A stretch of 64,000 nucleotides of DNA from Macrostomum hystrix (taxonomy: Eukaryota > Platyhelminthes > Macrostomidae), in assembly GCA_950097015.1 (NCBI GenBank), contig CATNEN010000039.1, positions 62,001 through 126,000 on the forward strand, given 5' to 3'. Below, one piece after another: positions 50,310 to 61,686 of the stretch. A program made the translations under genes and the position numbers. The notes beneath the pieces were generated by a model. That model was not told the origin of the DNA, searched no databases, and was given only the letters and a program-made list of their open reading frames with translations. The first letter of the stretch is position 1. Each line of letters starts with the position of its first letter.

Positions 50310-50685
50310 TCAACCGGGAATTTCAGAGCTCCCCCAGTGGGTGTGGTGGGCGTTGATATCGCCAGCCACCATGAGCTCATAGTTTTTGGCAGCGCATGTT
50401 TCAACCAGAGAGATCAGCTCCTCAGAGACTGCCGGCCTGTCGCCCGGTAGATAAACCGAGGCGATTAATACGGTCTTTCCTGGGAGGATTCTCCCGGTGA
50501 CGGCTGTTATAGAAGCAGTGATACCCATTAGTTACATTTTGAGGCTTACCTTTGTGAGTCCACGGCTCCTGGATGAGGATGAGACCCGGCGTGTTGAGCT
50601 CGACGTAGCGCATCAGATTGACGGATGCAGCTATGCTGTGTTGCAGGTTAACCTGCAGGCAGGTGGTTCCGGTCAGACTGTTCAT
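50310..50685 (-). pseudogene. LINE ORF2, endonuclease start
   Basis: The ATG at 50685 gives MNSLTGTTCLQVNLQHSIAA, ELNTPGLILIQEPWTHKGKP. After a frame change near 50520 it reads VLIASVYLPGDRPAVSEELI, ELMVAGDINAHHTHWGSSE. QEPW and GD-x-NAHH are the catalytic motifs of APE-type LINE endonucleases. The ORF is cut at 50310, so reverse transcriptase is absent. It belongs to the element whose ORF1 ends at the same spot. Confidence 0.85.
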
Positions 50686-52278
50686 GGTCTAACGGGAGAC
50701 TCCTTGAGCAGCTCGTCCTCCTCGGAGGGGGTCGGGCTGCAGACCTCCATGTGTGACGGCACGCCCGCATCCGCTGTGGAGGGAACGGCGGGAATCGTTG
50801 CGGAGAGCTGCTGCTCTAACCGCTGCGTGTCCCGGCCGCTCCACCCCCACAACGGTGCAGTCGCTGCCATCACTCGACGCCTCGCCCTCGGGGGTCGGTT
50901 CCGTGTGGATGGCAGCATCCTTCCTGTGAGGGAGATCCTCAGACCAGTCGGTGGCCGCCGCTCAGTGGGTCCCGGCACTCTGCGGCTGGCAAGGAGGGGG
51001 GAGGTTTGCGCTTTTGCAGCGCGGGTACGCTCCAGGTGCTCTCTGAGCGCCCGGGCTTCGCTGAGCGCACGCAGGACCAGGCCCGATTTACGGTTATTAC
51101 GGGCTGGTTTGCGGTCGCGGGGACCGGATTCGGCGATGCGGATGTTCTTGCTGTTCGGGCGGGGGTCCGCGGACGTTGCGTGCCGCTTAGCTGGCGGAGC
51201 TTTCGCCCCTGAGCCAGGAGCGGCCCGCTTGTTCTCCGGTCCCTCCCCGGCCTTCCTCTCCTGGCAATCCAGGATGGTCAGCGGGTAGAGTCCCGGTTTG
51301 ATGACGCTTTTGTGGGGGATCCTTTTGGACCAGGCTTCAGAGAAGCCGTAGATCGCCGTGAAACCCTCCGCTTGTTTGCGGACGGTTTCGTGGCAGATCA
51401 GCCCGGAGGCTGGAAGGTCCGGGTACATCCTCAGCAGCAGCTGCCGAAGTTGGTCCCCGGACCGGATAGAGCAGGCGTCGGGGACCCAGACGCGATGGCG
51501 TCGGGTTCGTGGACGTTCAGACTCAGTGGTGCACCTCAGTCTTCCGACATCGGTGCTCCACTTAAAGTCTTTGATTCGCTCGCGCAGGAGACGGCTATCC
51601 CCCCGCCGATTTACACCAGAGGAGGACAGCCCACTCCTGCGCTTCAGACCTGACAATGCTGACTGGTGTCCCTGCCAGTGCCAAGTCCGTGAGGCCCTCG
51701 TCAATTGTTCTGAGCATGCTTTTGAGCTGCTCGTCCGAAAGGTCCTGTTCCTCGCCGACCACGATGATAGCCGGCTGGGCAGGCTCCCGCTTGGCCTTGG
51801 AGGCATACGTCTCCTTGGCCTTGCTGGCGTTGGATGTGCCGGCCTTGTGGATGGTGGTGGCCGGAATGGCGGTGGGGGCGGCGTCTCCAGATGGCCCTGC
51901 TGCACCTTCCACGCTCTTCTCGGTATTGTCGGCGTCAGATGTGCCGGCCTTGGAGATGGTGGTGGCCGGCGCGGCGGTGGGGGCGGCGGGTCCAGGTGGC
52001 CCGGCCGCATCCTTCGCTCCCGCCTCGTGTGCTGGTGTCGGGCGCCCACCAGTTGCAGCCGCCGCAGCATTACGGCGGCGTTCGTTACGCTTCTGGTTGC
52101 GCCGCGCACGTGCCTCCTCCGAGCGCTTGCGGCTCGGCTTGCGCCTGTTTAGGTCGTCGGTCCCGGCGGCGGGGTTTTCAGTCCCGCCGGCTGCGCCGAG
52201 GACATGGGACCTGCCAGTGGCAGCGTACGGAGCGGCCGAGTTAATTTCGGTTCCATTAGAAAAGATGGGCGAGGCCAT
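50682..52278 (-). pseudogene. LINE ORF1
   Basis: It starts at an ATG (52278): MASPIFSNGTEINSAAPYAA. A basic stretch (RRKPSRKRSEEARARRNQKR, NERRR) and Ala/Pro/Gly-rich repeats follow, then EEQDLSDEQLKSMLRTIDEG. A frame change near 51650 leads to RIKDFKWSTDVGRLRCTT, LLLRMYPDLPASGLICHETV and a second basic tail. It ends ESPVRP with TGA at 50682-50684. The composition is that of a nucleic-acid-binding ORF1 protein. I see no clear CCHC knuckle. The stop overlaps the ORF2 start as ATGA. Confidence 0.8.
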
Positions 52279-52740
52279 GGCTGAAAAGCGGGTGGGGGGC
52301 TGCTCGTTACACGAGTGAGAAAAGCCCGACTGGCCGACACCCCAAGCCAGCCGGGAGCAGCAGAGAGAGTGAAACACCGTTAGCGGCTGGAATACTCCCC
52401 AGCCAAAGCGCGGACCAAGGTCAGGCAAACGCCCAACAGCACGGATGCACTGGGGACATTAGAGGGCACCAAAAAACCGGGGCCTGCGGAGCTGGCCGCA
52501 TACCCTGTTAAGGTCGAAGGGTGACATCTTTCCCTCAGAGCCGTAGCCAGAGGTACCTGATCACGCACAGGTGCACGAACGCTGCGGACTGGCCGCATAC
52601 CCTGTTAAGGTCAGTGGGTGACACCTTTCCCTCCAGCCGGGGCTAGAGGTACCCAGTTTGGCCAGAGGCCCTGGATGGGTCATCCAGCGCTGTTGCCCAT
52701 TGTGGTGACGTGGCTCTGTTTGCGGCTGGCTAAGGCAGGT
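52279..52740 (-). promoter_or_regulatory. Probable LINE 5' UTR with two tandem units
   Basis: GGCCGCATACCCTGTTAAGG occurs at 52494 and 52591, each followed by GGGTGACA and CTTTCCCTC, a 97-bp period. Tandem 5' UTR units act as promoter monomers in some LINEs; that role is inferred here. The left end is the ORF1 start. Confidence 0.5.
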
Positions 52741-53160
52741 GTGTTGTGCACCTGCCCGGCACGTATCCAATTTTGGAATGTACGTGTGTTGATGTACGTG
52801 CTTTTAAACCTTCTATCCAATGTGCATGCGTGGAGTCTGCTATCGATTTTATAAATAAAATAAAATATAAAAGTCGCTGTGTCATCGCGTTTGGTAGTAG
52901 AGTTCGTTCTACAATCTTAAGTGAAGTCTTTACACCCATTCTGTCCGGCTGCCCTAGGGTCAGCCTTGAACACTCGCGGGACGTGTACCCATGGGTCAGC
53001 TGACGGGACAGCGTGGAGGGATTCCTGCACCCGAAGGCACAGGGCTCCTTCCTGCCAGGCCTGCTCAAAAAGCGACTGCAGGTGTGAGGCATCGCAGACC
53101 TTAACCCCTTGGGCCTGGTCTGACTCATACCTCACAGGCGCTGTGTCCCGCCGGTGCGAG
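52741..53160. other. Unassigned stretch
   Basis: AT-rich sequence near 52840-52900, then GC-rich sequence with no convincing ORF. It may be decayed gypsy pol, but I cannot show it. Confidence 0.35.
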
Positions 53161-53164
53161 CGGA

Positions 53165-54400
53165 GGACTGGTCACGGTGGAGGAGCTCAGGGAGGCGACT
53201 GCGCAGTGCTCGCTGCTGAAGGGACTTTAGCAGAGAATCCGGACAGGCCACTGGGGCCAGGTGTCGCAGGTGGAGCGGCCGTACAAAGCCTGTCGAGAAG
53301 CGCTGTCGGTGGAGAACGGAATGGTTATTCACGGCACCAGGGTGGTCCCGCCAACAATCCTCCGCAGGCGCATCCTGGAGGTTGCGCACGACGAGGTGCA
53401 CCCAAGTGCGGAGAACACCAAGGCGCATGTCTCAAGGGAGTTCTGGTGGCCTGGACTGGACCGCGAGGTGCGTCAGTTTGTTGAGGGGTGCCAGCTGTGC
53501 TCAGAGAGGCGACCGGTTGCTCAGAGAAAGATTGACATTTGGCCACCAGAGAGCGAACCTTGGTCCCGGGTGCACATGGACCACTGCGAAGTGCCAGGTG
53601 TGGGTCTGCTGCTGCTGCTGTCGGATGCGTACTCAGGCTGGCCGGAAGCAATTCAGGTTCCTGACAGGTCTGCGGGTTCGGTGCTGCGAGTGCTGAGGGC
53701 GGTGTTCGCCCGGAACGGACTGCCGCGGACGCTGGTGTTGGACAATGCTCCGGAGTTCAAGTCGGAGAGAGTGTCGCAGTGGCTGAGCAGCGTCGGGTGC
53801 CAGAAGGTACACACCCCGCCTTATCATCTGCAGTCTAATGGACAGGCTGAGCGGCTGGTGAGAAGTCTGAAAGGCGGGTTGAAGACGTGGACCAAGGTGG
53901 TGCCATTCGACCAATTTCTGCAGAAGCTGATCCTGACTATCCGCACCAGCAGGCCAACCGGGAACCGCTCGGACTCTCCGGACCAGCTCATGTGGGGTCG
54001 CCGCCTACGCCATCCGCTGACCATGTCCGAGCAGGTGGGCGACTCCATCTGGCTGCGGACTCGGCCCGGCACCGCTCCGATTCCGGCCAAGTTCATCGTC
54101 CAGCACGGTCCGAACACCGCGCTGGTGGCCGCGGCCGACCTGCCGGACGGAGGATTGCGGATGGCCCAAGAGAACCAGTGGAGCAGCCGGCCGGAGACCG
54201 ACGCTGAGCTGAAACCGACCGAGGCGGCTGGACCTGAGGACCAAGGCGGCCGGGCCGTCACTGGTGCCGGCGCTGGCGCCGACCGGCAGCAGCCGGGACC
54301 TGGTGCTTCTGCAAACAGCTCCGTGCAGAATCCAGGTGTCCCCACTAAAGAGCGAAATGATTCTTATGATTTGCGTTTTCGTAAACCTGTGTGTTGTTAA
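53165..54400 (+). pseudogene. Ty3/gypsy-type integrase, complete C-terminus
   Basis: The frame is interrupted by an in-frame TAG at 53228-53230, between TVEELREATAQCSLLKGL and QRIRTGHW, and is then open to 54400. The zinc-binding HHCC domain reads AHDEVHPSAENTKAHVSREF then EGCQLCSE. The DDE core is HMDHCEV, LVLDNAPEF and NGQAERLVRS. A C-terminal part with FIVQHGPNTALV and NDSYDLRFRKPVCC closes it, a typical gypsy pol end. Gag, protease and reverse transcriptase are not attached. Its family differs from the gypsy at 61.7 kb, which lacks integrase, so the two cannot be compared directly. Confidence 0.9.
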
Positions 54401-54531
54401 GTTTAGTAACGGTCTTTTTGTGAGTTGGTGACCTCCTGCTGCTTTGACTCTTGATTGTGAATTGTAATTGCTAAATGAAATTCTTTGCTATTTATTATTG
54501 TCTTCTGTTTGAGGGAAGCAGTGTTGGGTTT

Positions 54532-54960
54532 GCGGTTTGTACTTTAATGCTCTAGACCTCGTTTACATTCTATGTTTTCTTTCTCCCCATTGTTGTAAAT
54601 TAATAATAGCTAGTCAGCCAAGTTAGTAGCCGAAACTCTCACACCAAGTTGGCTCTCAGTTATTGGACTATATATTCTGTGCCAATCGATACCAGAGAAC
54701 ATGTACCCATGTACGAACTATGTACGTGCATTTAACAGCTGCACAACACCTATCTCTCGTGCGCTGTCTCTCTCTAGCAGTGTTTACTCACCGCATATGC
54801 ACCTGCGTGTCAGTGCAAGTTTTAGGCCTCAACATATCAAATCGTTTCAATAATCAATGTTCATTCATCGACCAGTCTGTGCATAATATAAATAGATCGC
54901 AATTTTTGGCTCTGGCCCTCACCTGTTCGTTTGTCAGTTAACATGACTTGACTGGAGTCA
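54532..54960 (+). repeat. Candidate 3' LTR region of the gypsy element
   Basis: A purine run, GAGGGAAGCAG, is followed by TGTTGGGTTTGCGG, a common LTR start. A TATA-like GACTATATATTC lies at about 54665. No second LTR exists in the window and the end is not defined. Confidence 0.35.
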
Positions 54961-54969
54961 TTCAGCTTA

Positions 54970-56362
54970 CACCATGCGCGCTGATGCCGCCTCTGTGCTT
55001 GATTTCATTCCCACCAGGGTCTTGAAGCTGCCCGAGCTAGCCCCTGCCATTACCCGGCTGCTAAACAGACACTGCAGTCTTGGAGGCGAAGCAGAAGCTT
55101 GCGCTCCACCACAATGGCACACCTTGATGATGTTATCGATTCCAAAGGGGGCCTCCACCAGCCTAGACAACCAGCGTGGCATCGCGCTGGAGTGCACCAC
55201 GGCGAAGCTGCTGAATGCACGGCTGCGCAACCGCCACCTGCCGACCTCAAATTGATCCTGCTGAGTCTCCAGAGCGGCTTCCGATCAGGCAGGTCCACCA
55301 CAGAGCAGGTTGCGACATCTGCTCTGTCAACAAAGCCTGCAAGACCCGCCAACGCGCCGTTTCGATCGTCTTCGTGGAACTTGCGTGAAACGAAAGGCAT
55401 TCGACTCGGTGTTCAGGCCTGCAATCGCGTGGTTGCTATCAGTTCCCCCTGCACTGGTAGCTGCAGTGATGGACCTGTACAATAATTCCAGGGCGTTTGT
55501 GCAGACGAGCGACGGCCTGACCGAGTAGTTCAGCGTAACCTCCGGCGTCCTGAGGGAGTCACGCTGGCTCCCAGTCTTCATCATGGTCGAAGATTATGTG
55601 CTGCGCCGCTCCTTTCAAGAGGACGAAAGCTACATGCTGGTCCCACGCCGAAGCTCCCGACACCCTGCTGTTTCGCTGCCTGCTCTCGCGTATGCCGACG
55701 ACATTGCGCTCCTCTGTCGGTACCCAACTGCTGCTTCCAGGTAGGACTGGTTGTGAGGTAGGTAGGACAGGTAGGACTCAACAAGCACATGACAGAGGTG
55801 CTGCACGTGGGTACTGATAGCACCGCGGCACTTGTGTTGCCCAACGGAGACGTCATCGCCGTGTGTGAGGACTAGGATCGCTAGCTATGAGCCCGGACTC
55901 CGTCGTCTCTGACAGGAGAAATCAAGCCTGGCGCGCTTTGTATCTGAAGGTGCACCTCTCTCTCGCGGTCATGGAGCCTTCTTTTTGGCATTGCATGGAA
56001 GCGGTGCCAATGACAGACACACGAGAGCGAGCCCTGGACGCACTCTACAGGTCCCTGCTGATGGCCCGCGCCGGCGTTACAAAAATGAGTGTCACCCTGC
56101 AGCGGCGCCGCCAAATATGCTGCTGTGCCACTGCCTGCGGAGTCATGGCCGCGGCGATAAAGTCCCTTTGGTCCTGGTCTTCCGGCACCAACCGACGGAG
56201 CGAAAGCGCCGAGGCAAAAGGCGAACTGTGACGCTGACTGACTGCTTTGTGGCTGACTTGCAGGCGCTGGGTCTCAGCCCCCCAGACCACAGCTGCCTGC
56301 CCCTCCCATCTGTTTCGCAAGCACGTGAACGCAAGTGCTCATTAGCTCTTGTCTATAACTAA
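54970..56362 (+). pseudogene. Decayed LINE reverse transcriptase
   Basis: Pieces in all three frames keep the order of a LINE reverse transcriptase. First come SVLDFIPTRVLKLPELAPAI, WHTLMMLSIPKGASTSLDNQ and RGIALECTTAKLLNARLRNR; then SGFRSGRSTTEQVATSAL and AFDSVFRPAI; then a YADDIALL remnant (about 55690-55715). The tail follows: MLLCHCLRSHGRGDK, HQPTERKRRGKRRTVTL, FVADLQALGLSP. The tail matches 9068-9372. Stops and shifts are frequent, so the copy is old. Confidence 0.75.
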
Positions 56363-56648
56363 TTGCTAATAATTTCAAAAGGGTAAGTGTACGAGTACTA
56401 TTCTCAGCTGTGCCATGCGAGCGAATCAAAAATAAAGCAGTGCTATTTTATTTTCGATTAAGACCCAGCAACAGCCTAAAAAATCTAAACCAGCTGGACA
56501 CACTAGAAGCAAAGCACAAAGAGAAAAGCACACCTGAGTAGTAACGGACTGACCAGTTCACGCTACTTTCTTTAGGGCTTGCGCGATAAAGAATTGGTGA
56601 GGAGGCGGGGAGGCGGGGAGGCGCGTTCGTGTGGCCGCTGGTTAGTGA
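56363..56648. other. Upstream region of the TTLL7-like gene
   Basis: No TATA box stands out. GAGGCGGGGAGGCGGGGAGG at about 56600 is a GC-rich purine run that could serve as a promoter element. Confidence 0.3.
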
Positions 56649-56879
56649 ATGAACGTGATAATTTGTTGTGCTTTGGAGAGGGATGGTTCTTTGGTGAAGC
56701 GCAGACTGAAGGAAAGGGAAGAACTGGAGAGGGCGGAGTCCGGGCCCTCATTACCTAGGACGGTCTGGTTGCTGAGGGTAAGAAGGGCGAGACCGCCTAG
56801 AATGAGCGATAGAGAAAAAACTGAAAACGGACGCTTTCTAGCAGCTGCCCGCCTCAGCCAGAGAAGAGTGAGGGAATAG
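56649..56879 (+). other. 76-codon ORF in frame with, and upstream of, TTLL7
   Basis: ATG at 56649 to TAG at 56877-56879, in the same frame as the main ORF and 51 bp before its ATG. The product, MNVIICCALERDGSLVKRRL, KEREELERAESGPSLPRTVW, is basic and Glu/Arg-rich. It may be a regulatory upstream ORF, or the true N-terminus cut off by one stop. Confidence 0.4.
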
Positions 56880-56930
56880 GCTGACAAAGTACGGGATAGA
56901 GAACCGTTGGGTCAGGAGTTAAAAGAACGC

Positions 56931-59504
56931 ATGTCTGGTAGGAAAGGACTGATGAGACAACAAGCACTGCAAGGTGACAGAGTGATCAAGTTTTCAGAGA
57001 AGCAATACCGCTTGAGAAACACTAAGCCACAAAAAGGTGCTATGGTAGAAAGCTCACCTGGATTTCATGTGCTGCTACCGCGGCCAAAGACCTGTGGCTA
57101 CTCTGTACGACCGCTTATCCGTAGACTCCGCTTATCCACTGCATCTCCGCACCAGAAGCTATCTTTGCTGTCGAACCGGCAAACGTCAACACCAACGCCC
57201 AGCAGGGACAGTAGCTTAGAAGCTGGTTGTGGCAGCATATTCAGGAGCAATGATGCATGCAGTCGGCAACGGAGAAAAACTATCCCAGTCAACCTGAGCG
57301 CCTGCAAGTTTGCTGCTGTGCAGATGGCGGCCGAGCGGTCCGGCTTCAAACGTTGTCCCGATGATGACTTTTCTTCAGCGATGCTGGTGTGGAGCGATTT
57401 ACCAGTGCCAACGGACCGGATTTCTGAGCTAAAGGCCCATCAGAGGCTAAACCACTTTCCAGGCATGGGAGAAATCAGCCGCAAGGACAGTCTGGGACGA
57501 AACATGACAAGGGCGGCTCGGCTGCATCCGCAGGAGTTTGGCTTCGTGCCACAGACCTGGTGCCTGCCACAAGAGAACGCACAGTTTCAGCACTTTCTTC
57601 AAGACACTAAGCGGGAGGGCAAGCGGCCAGTTTTCATTAGTAAGCCAGCAAACGGAGCGATGGGGCACGGCATTCGGATTTATAGGAACGGAGACCAGGT
57701 GCCGACTGCTCCAGAGAGCAATACAATTGTGCAGCGCTATCTGACGAAGCCGTTCCTGGTGGACGGTTACAAATGCGACCTTCGCATCTATGTGTTAGTT
57801 ACATCATGCGACCCTCTGCGGATCTACTTCTATAATGACGGTCTTCTGCGACTCAGTACTGAGAAGTACGAGGACCCTAGAGGCACCAGCTTGGACCGGC
57901 CCTGCATGCACCTCACGAATTACTCAATAAACAAGCGAAGCGGACAATACGAGAAGGGTGAAGATGACAGTACAGGGAGCAAGCGGTCCATCCGATTTCT
58001 TAATGAATACCTGCAGCAGCGCGATCACGACGTGGCGCAGCTTTGGCGCAGCATCATTGACCTAATCATCAAGACTATATTAGTAGCTTATCCTCAGGTT
58101 CTACTACAGTATAGAATGTGTCGTCCAAGCTTACCACCGGGAGCCAGCTCTGTTTGCTTTGAGATTCTCGGCTTTGATATAATGTTAGATCATAAGCTGA
58201 AGCCCTGGCTACTTGAAGTCAACCGATCTCCAAGCTTTGGCATCGATGAGGCGATAGACCGAAAAGTGAAGCTGGGAATGCTTCAAGAGGCAATTTGTCT
58301 TCTAAACATCAGTCTGTCCGACAGGCGCCGCTGCCAGGCTGCGCAGAAAGCAGAGGCTCAGAGACGCCTGTTGCAGTCGGGCAACGGTGCGACTGCAGAA
58401 TCCGCTCATCAGCGCCAATCAATGAGGCGTCGTGCCGAGCTGATCTCCCAATTGCAGCGGTTACGCAAGGAGGCCCACGCAGAGGATCGCGAGTCACGAT
58501 CTTGCAACCGCTTTCGCCGTATTTTTCCATGCGACGATCGCATTCGCCATGAAGGCTACGTGCAGCTGCTGCTGCAGCTGTTTGCCTCTGTCACGGAGGG
58601 CCGAGCTCCGGCGCTACTGAAAGAGCTTAAAGGTCGATACGATGCTACCCGACCCGGGGTGGATGAGCTGGCTGAAATTCTCGCTGAAATGAGTGGTGGC
58701 CCAGCGGATAAAACTAGTGTGAGTTCAGAATCCGAATCCGAATCCGAGGACTCTGTCCACTCCAAAAGCCGCAATGCCGATGCAAGTGACAATGAAATGG
58801 CTCAGCTGCGCCCACAAAAGTCTCCGACCTTGCAAACAGCTACTGCCCTCGTCTCGAGGAACTCTCGTCCACGCCCTTTAGCTTCGCGCTTGCCAATTGT
58901 GCGTCCGCTAAGTCGAGCTGGTGGTCAGTCCACGCATGTACAATGTCGCAGACTGTCCTCAGCGCAACAGCAGCTGTCCACAGTGATGGAGCAACAGCAA
59001 GACGAAAACTCCACTACCGTTAGTTCAGATTTTTCTGCTCGGCAACTGCAGCGGCAACTAGATGAGATCAGCATCCGCTTCCCTGGAAAGTCTCCAGCTG
59101 AGGCTGCTGGAGCGCTGGAGCGGCTGAGGCAGGGTTGGAAATTTTACCGGCCACAGCTGGCTTCTTACTGGCTGGCCAAACTGGACTCCGCTAAGCGTCG
59201 ACAAATGTTGGGAGTCGTACGGCAGACGGTCACCAGTGCCGTTCAGCGGGCCTCCGCAGGTCGTCTGATGTCACTCTTAAACCGCATTTTCAACAGAATG
59301 CTTGCAGGCAACGGACAGGGCCTGTGGAGCACATTTAGTTCTGCACCAGGAGGATGGGAGGTTGGGCTGGCGCAGAGCCATGCGGAGCTTCTCTGCTGCA
59401 GACGGGTTGTGCGCTTATGCCAGGATTGCCTTCTTACCGCCTACCTCTATTCAGGCCACGAGGCGGAAGATCTTCGACGGCGCCCCCACATCCAACCGCT
59501 GTGA
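56931..59504 (+). CDS. TTLL7: TTLL7-like tubulin polyglutamylase
   Basis: The ORF is 857 residues from the first in-frame ATG (MSGRKGLMRQQ); human TTLL7 is close to this length. Residues 1-115 are variable. The TTL core starts at KTIPVNLSACKFAAVQMAA and runs through LNHFPGMGEISRKDSLGRNM, FVPQTWCLP, KPANGAMGHGI (about 238), KCDLRIYVLVTSCDPLRIYF (281) and CMHLTNYSINK (325). It continues to YRMCRPSLPPGASSVCFEIL and GFDIMLDHKLKPWLLEVNRS (415-435), the ATP- and Mg-binding end. SDRRRCQAAQKAEAQRRLL, then the basic RFRRIFP region, are TTLL7-type microtubule-binding features. An acidic SESESESED lies near 600. The enzyme adds glutamate chains to tubulin tails in cilia and neurons. No intron is seen, unusual for this family; a retrocopy is possible. 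No AATAAA was seen soon after the stop. Confidence 0.93.
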   Translation: MSGRKGLMRQQALQGDRVIKFSEKQYRLRNTKPQKGAMVESSPGFHVLLPRPKTCGYSVRPLIRRLRLSTASPHQKLSLLSNRQTSTPTPSRDSSLEAGCGSIFRSNDACSRQRRKTIPVNLSACKFAAVQMAAERSGFKRCPDDDFSSAMLVWSDLPVPTDRISELKAHQRLNHFPGMGEISRKDSLGRNMTRAARLHPQEFGFVPQTWCLPQENAQFQHFLQDTKREGKRPVFISKPANGAMGHGIRIYRNGDQVPTAPESNTIVQRYLTKPFLVDGYKCDLRIYVLVTSCDPLRIYFYNDGLLRLSTEKYEDPRGTSLDRPCMHLTNYSINKRSGQYEKGEDDSTGSKRSIRFLNEYLQQRDHDVAQLWRSIIDLIIKTILVAYPQVLLQYRMCRPSLPPGASSVCFEILGFDIMLDHKLKPWLLEVNRSPSFGIDEAIDRKVKLGMLQEAICLLNISLSDRRRCQAAQKAEAQRRLLQSGNGATAESAHQRQSMRRRAELISQLQRLRKEAHAEDRESRSCNRFRRIFPCDDRIRHEGYVQLLLQLFASVTEGRAPALLKELKGRYDATRPGVDELAEILAEMSGGPADKTSVSSESESESEDSVHSKSRNADASDNEMAQLRPQKSPTLQTATALVSRNSRPRPLASRLPIVRPLSRAGGQSTHVQCRRLSSAQQQLSTVMEQQQDENSTTVSSDFSARQLQRQLDEISIRFPGKSPAEAAGALERLRQGWKFYRPQLASYWLAKLDSAKRRQMLGVVRQTVTSAVQRASAGRLMSLLNRIFNRMLAGNGQGLWSTFSSAPGGWEVGLAQSHAELLCCRRVVRLCQDCLLTAYLYSGHEAEDLRRRPHIQPL

Positions 59505-61439
59505 TTGCATGCATCCGCCATCGGTCAGATGTCATGCTAATGTGTAACATACGCTCGTATATTATTTTCAAATGACCCTTTTCTCCTTTTTCCTTTGTGC
59601 TACTGTTGCTTTTTGTTTCTCTTTTGTACCAACGCACTTTATCTGCATGTATTTAAAGTAAACAATACTGTTAATCGATTTCACATAATCTTTTTTGTAT
59701 TTTTAACAGACGAAAACGATTTCGCCTCTCCTAGTTTTTTATTCAAAGGCTAAGCACAGACGGCTAAAGGAAAATGCTACATTGACTTGTTATCTATACT
59801 GACTCTAAATACTGACCCAGTTATCTCTAAATAGGTTGCAGACTGAGACTGAAACCAGGTAGTTTGAGCTGTGAGTTAGGTGTTGTTAAGTCGGTGATTT
59901 TTATATTGCAGGCGTGTATGTCGGTCCCTCCTCGCCTCTGCATTTCAATTCCATCCTTTAGCTGGCGCACGTTAGAGAGATAGGACTCATGCTGACTCCC
60001 ACAAAAGCTTATGAGACACCGCATAGAATTTCTGGCATGTCAAAAAACATTTGCACCATGGTAATCGGAGTGTCAACTACCAATGCCTAGTTGTTAATTA
60101 TATCTGTGGTGAAAAAGGCCACCGCATCAACAACGGCAGCCAAATGGAGAGCAGTCGACATCGCCTTCATTGAAACAACTATGAAAAGAACACCACACTA
60201 CCACAATGGAGACCACTGCAGAAACTTAAAAAGGCGGCCATCGTGATTCGAACACAATGACGGATTTCACCAGCTTTGAAGCAGATGGAATCAAGCCAAG
60301 GGAAGTAAACAAAGGGACTCTTAAATGGTATACCAGTTAAAAATCAAATTGCTAAGAGCACCAGCTTGGTGGACGAAACTGACTTCGTTCTAGGTATTTA
60401 AAGCAAATTTATTTAAAGCAACATACTGAGAAATGTCAGTTTATCTTTAGGTGCTTGCTATACGAGTATATTCCACTGGAAAATTTTTAAAGCTACAAGG
60501 ATGATATTTGTAGTGAGCGAGAGAAGTCAGCCAGTGTCAATTCCACTCAAAAGCTTCAGCCCTCCAAAACGGGCGTGCAATGCTTTATATATTTACTCAA
60601 TCAATGCATGTAGATTAAAGAGATGTCATTGGGATGTACATTTCGCAAACACCATTAAGCAATACTAGCAATCGGCTCACAGCACCAATATTAAAGTTCG
60701 GTACGTCACAACAATATTTATGGGAATACATTAAATATTTTATCCAGCTCTTCGTAAAAGAGGGCACATTGGAGTCCTGCAGTATAATACTAACTTTTCT
60801 ATACGTAATTAGGACTTGGAGAAAACAAGCATGTGCTCTGAGACCAAGAGCCAGATTTTTAATCTAAGGGAGTAATGGGACATTTAGAAAAATACACGGG
60901 AAAATATACAATATACAATATAGAAAAATATACAATACCAAACTCATTTTAGATGTGTATGATAAACGCTTTATGATATGCATTCTTTGGTCAGAAGGTC
61001 CGAGGCTGCATATGCTGGTTTCGACGCGAGCGAAGTGTGTGCAAAGCGAAGCGATTTTTTAACATCGCAAAGAAAAAAAGCAAATGGACGAGCTAATGAC
61101 GTCAGATGATGAGGACTTAGTCGTCTTGTAGGAGGCGTCTGATGTCATGAACACAAGCGACGAAGAAGCGGCGGAGGAGATGCCATGGAATCCTGCTATG
61201 GTATTGACGCCTCCGCAATTAAAACTGAGTTTCTCGACACACCACGACTTTAATTCTGGTATCGAAGTTACCAGTGATGTTCTACCCTTTTCTTTTTCCT
61301 AATGAACTAACCGAAGAGCCTGGTGTTGTGCTGGGGCAGCTTGGTCAAATGAAAAAACCAAGCAGTAAGAATTGAGAAGGTGAAAAGGAACATAAGGCTT
61401 GAAAGGCTTGCGCGCACTATTATATATTTAGACTGTCAA
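59505..61439. other. Intergenic region
   Basis: T-rich sequence follows the TTLL7 stop. Beyond it I see no gene, no tRNA and no ordered repeat. A short ORF at 60634-60867 has no coding features I trust. Confidence 0.5.
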
Positions 61440-61686
61440 GACTGCCACGTCAGCAACGAACACGCTACCCCGGCCTAGACCGGCCTGGGGCAGACAGTAA
61501 AACCTCCCCAGCCAATCACAACGCGCCACGTGCGCTTGCACTCTAGACGGCATGCAAGCCGCATATACAACATCACTCCCCCTTGAAAAGCAGAAGGGAA
61601 TTAATGCTTGGGGAAATACAACAGTCCGTTAGTGCGCAAAGTCAGAAGTTCATGATCAGTTTAAATGCAAAATTAGTATATAGAAG
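61440..61686. other. Spacer next to the gypsy fragment
   Basis: CCCCGGCCTAGACCGGCCTGGGG near 61470 is a palindrome (arms CCGGCCTAG/ and CCGGCC). It could belong to an LTR or host sequence; I cannot tell. Confidence 0.35.

Noticed and set aside
56907-56930. TTLL7 start at 56907
   Set aside because: That codon is TTG; the first in-frame ATG is 56931.
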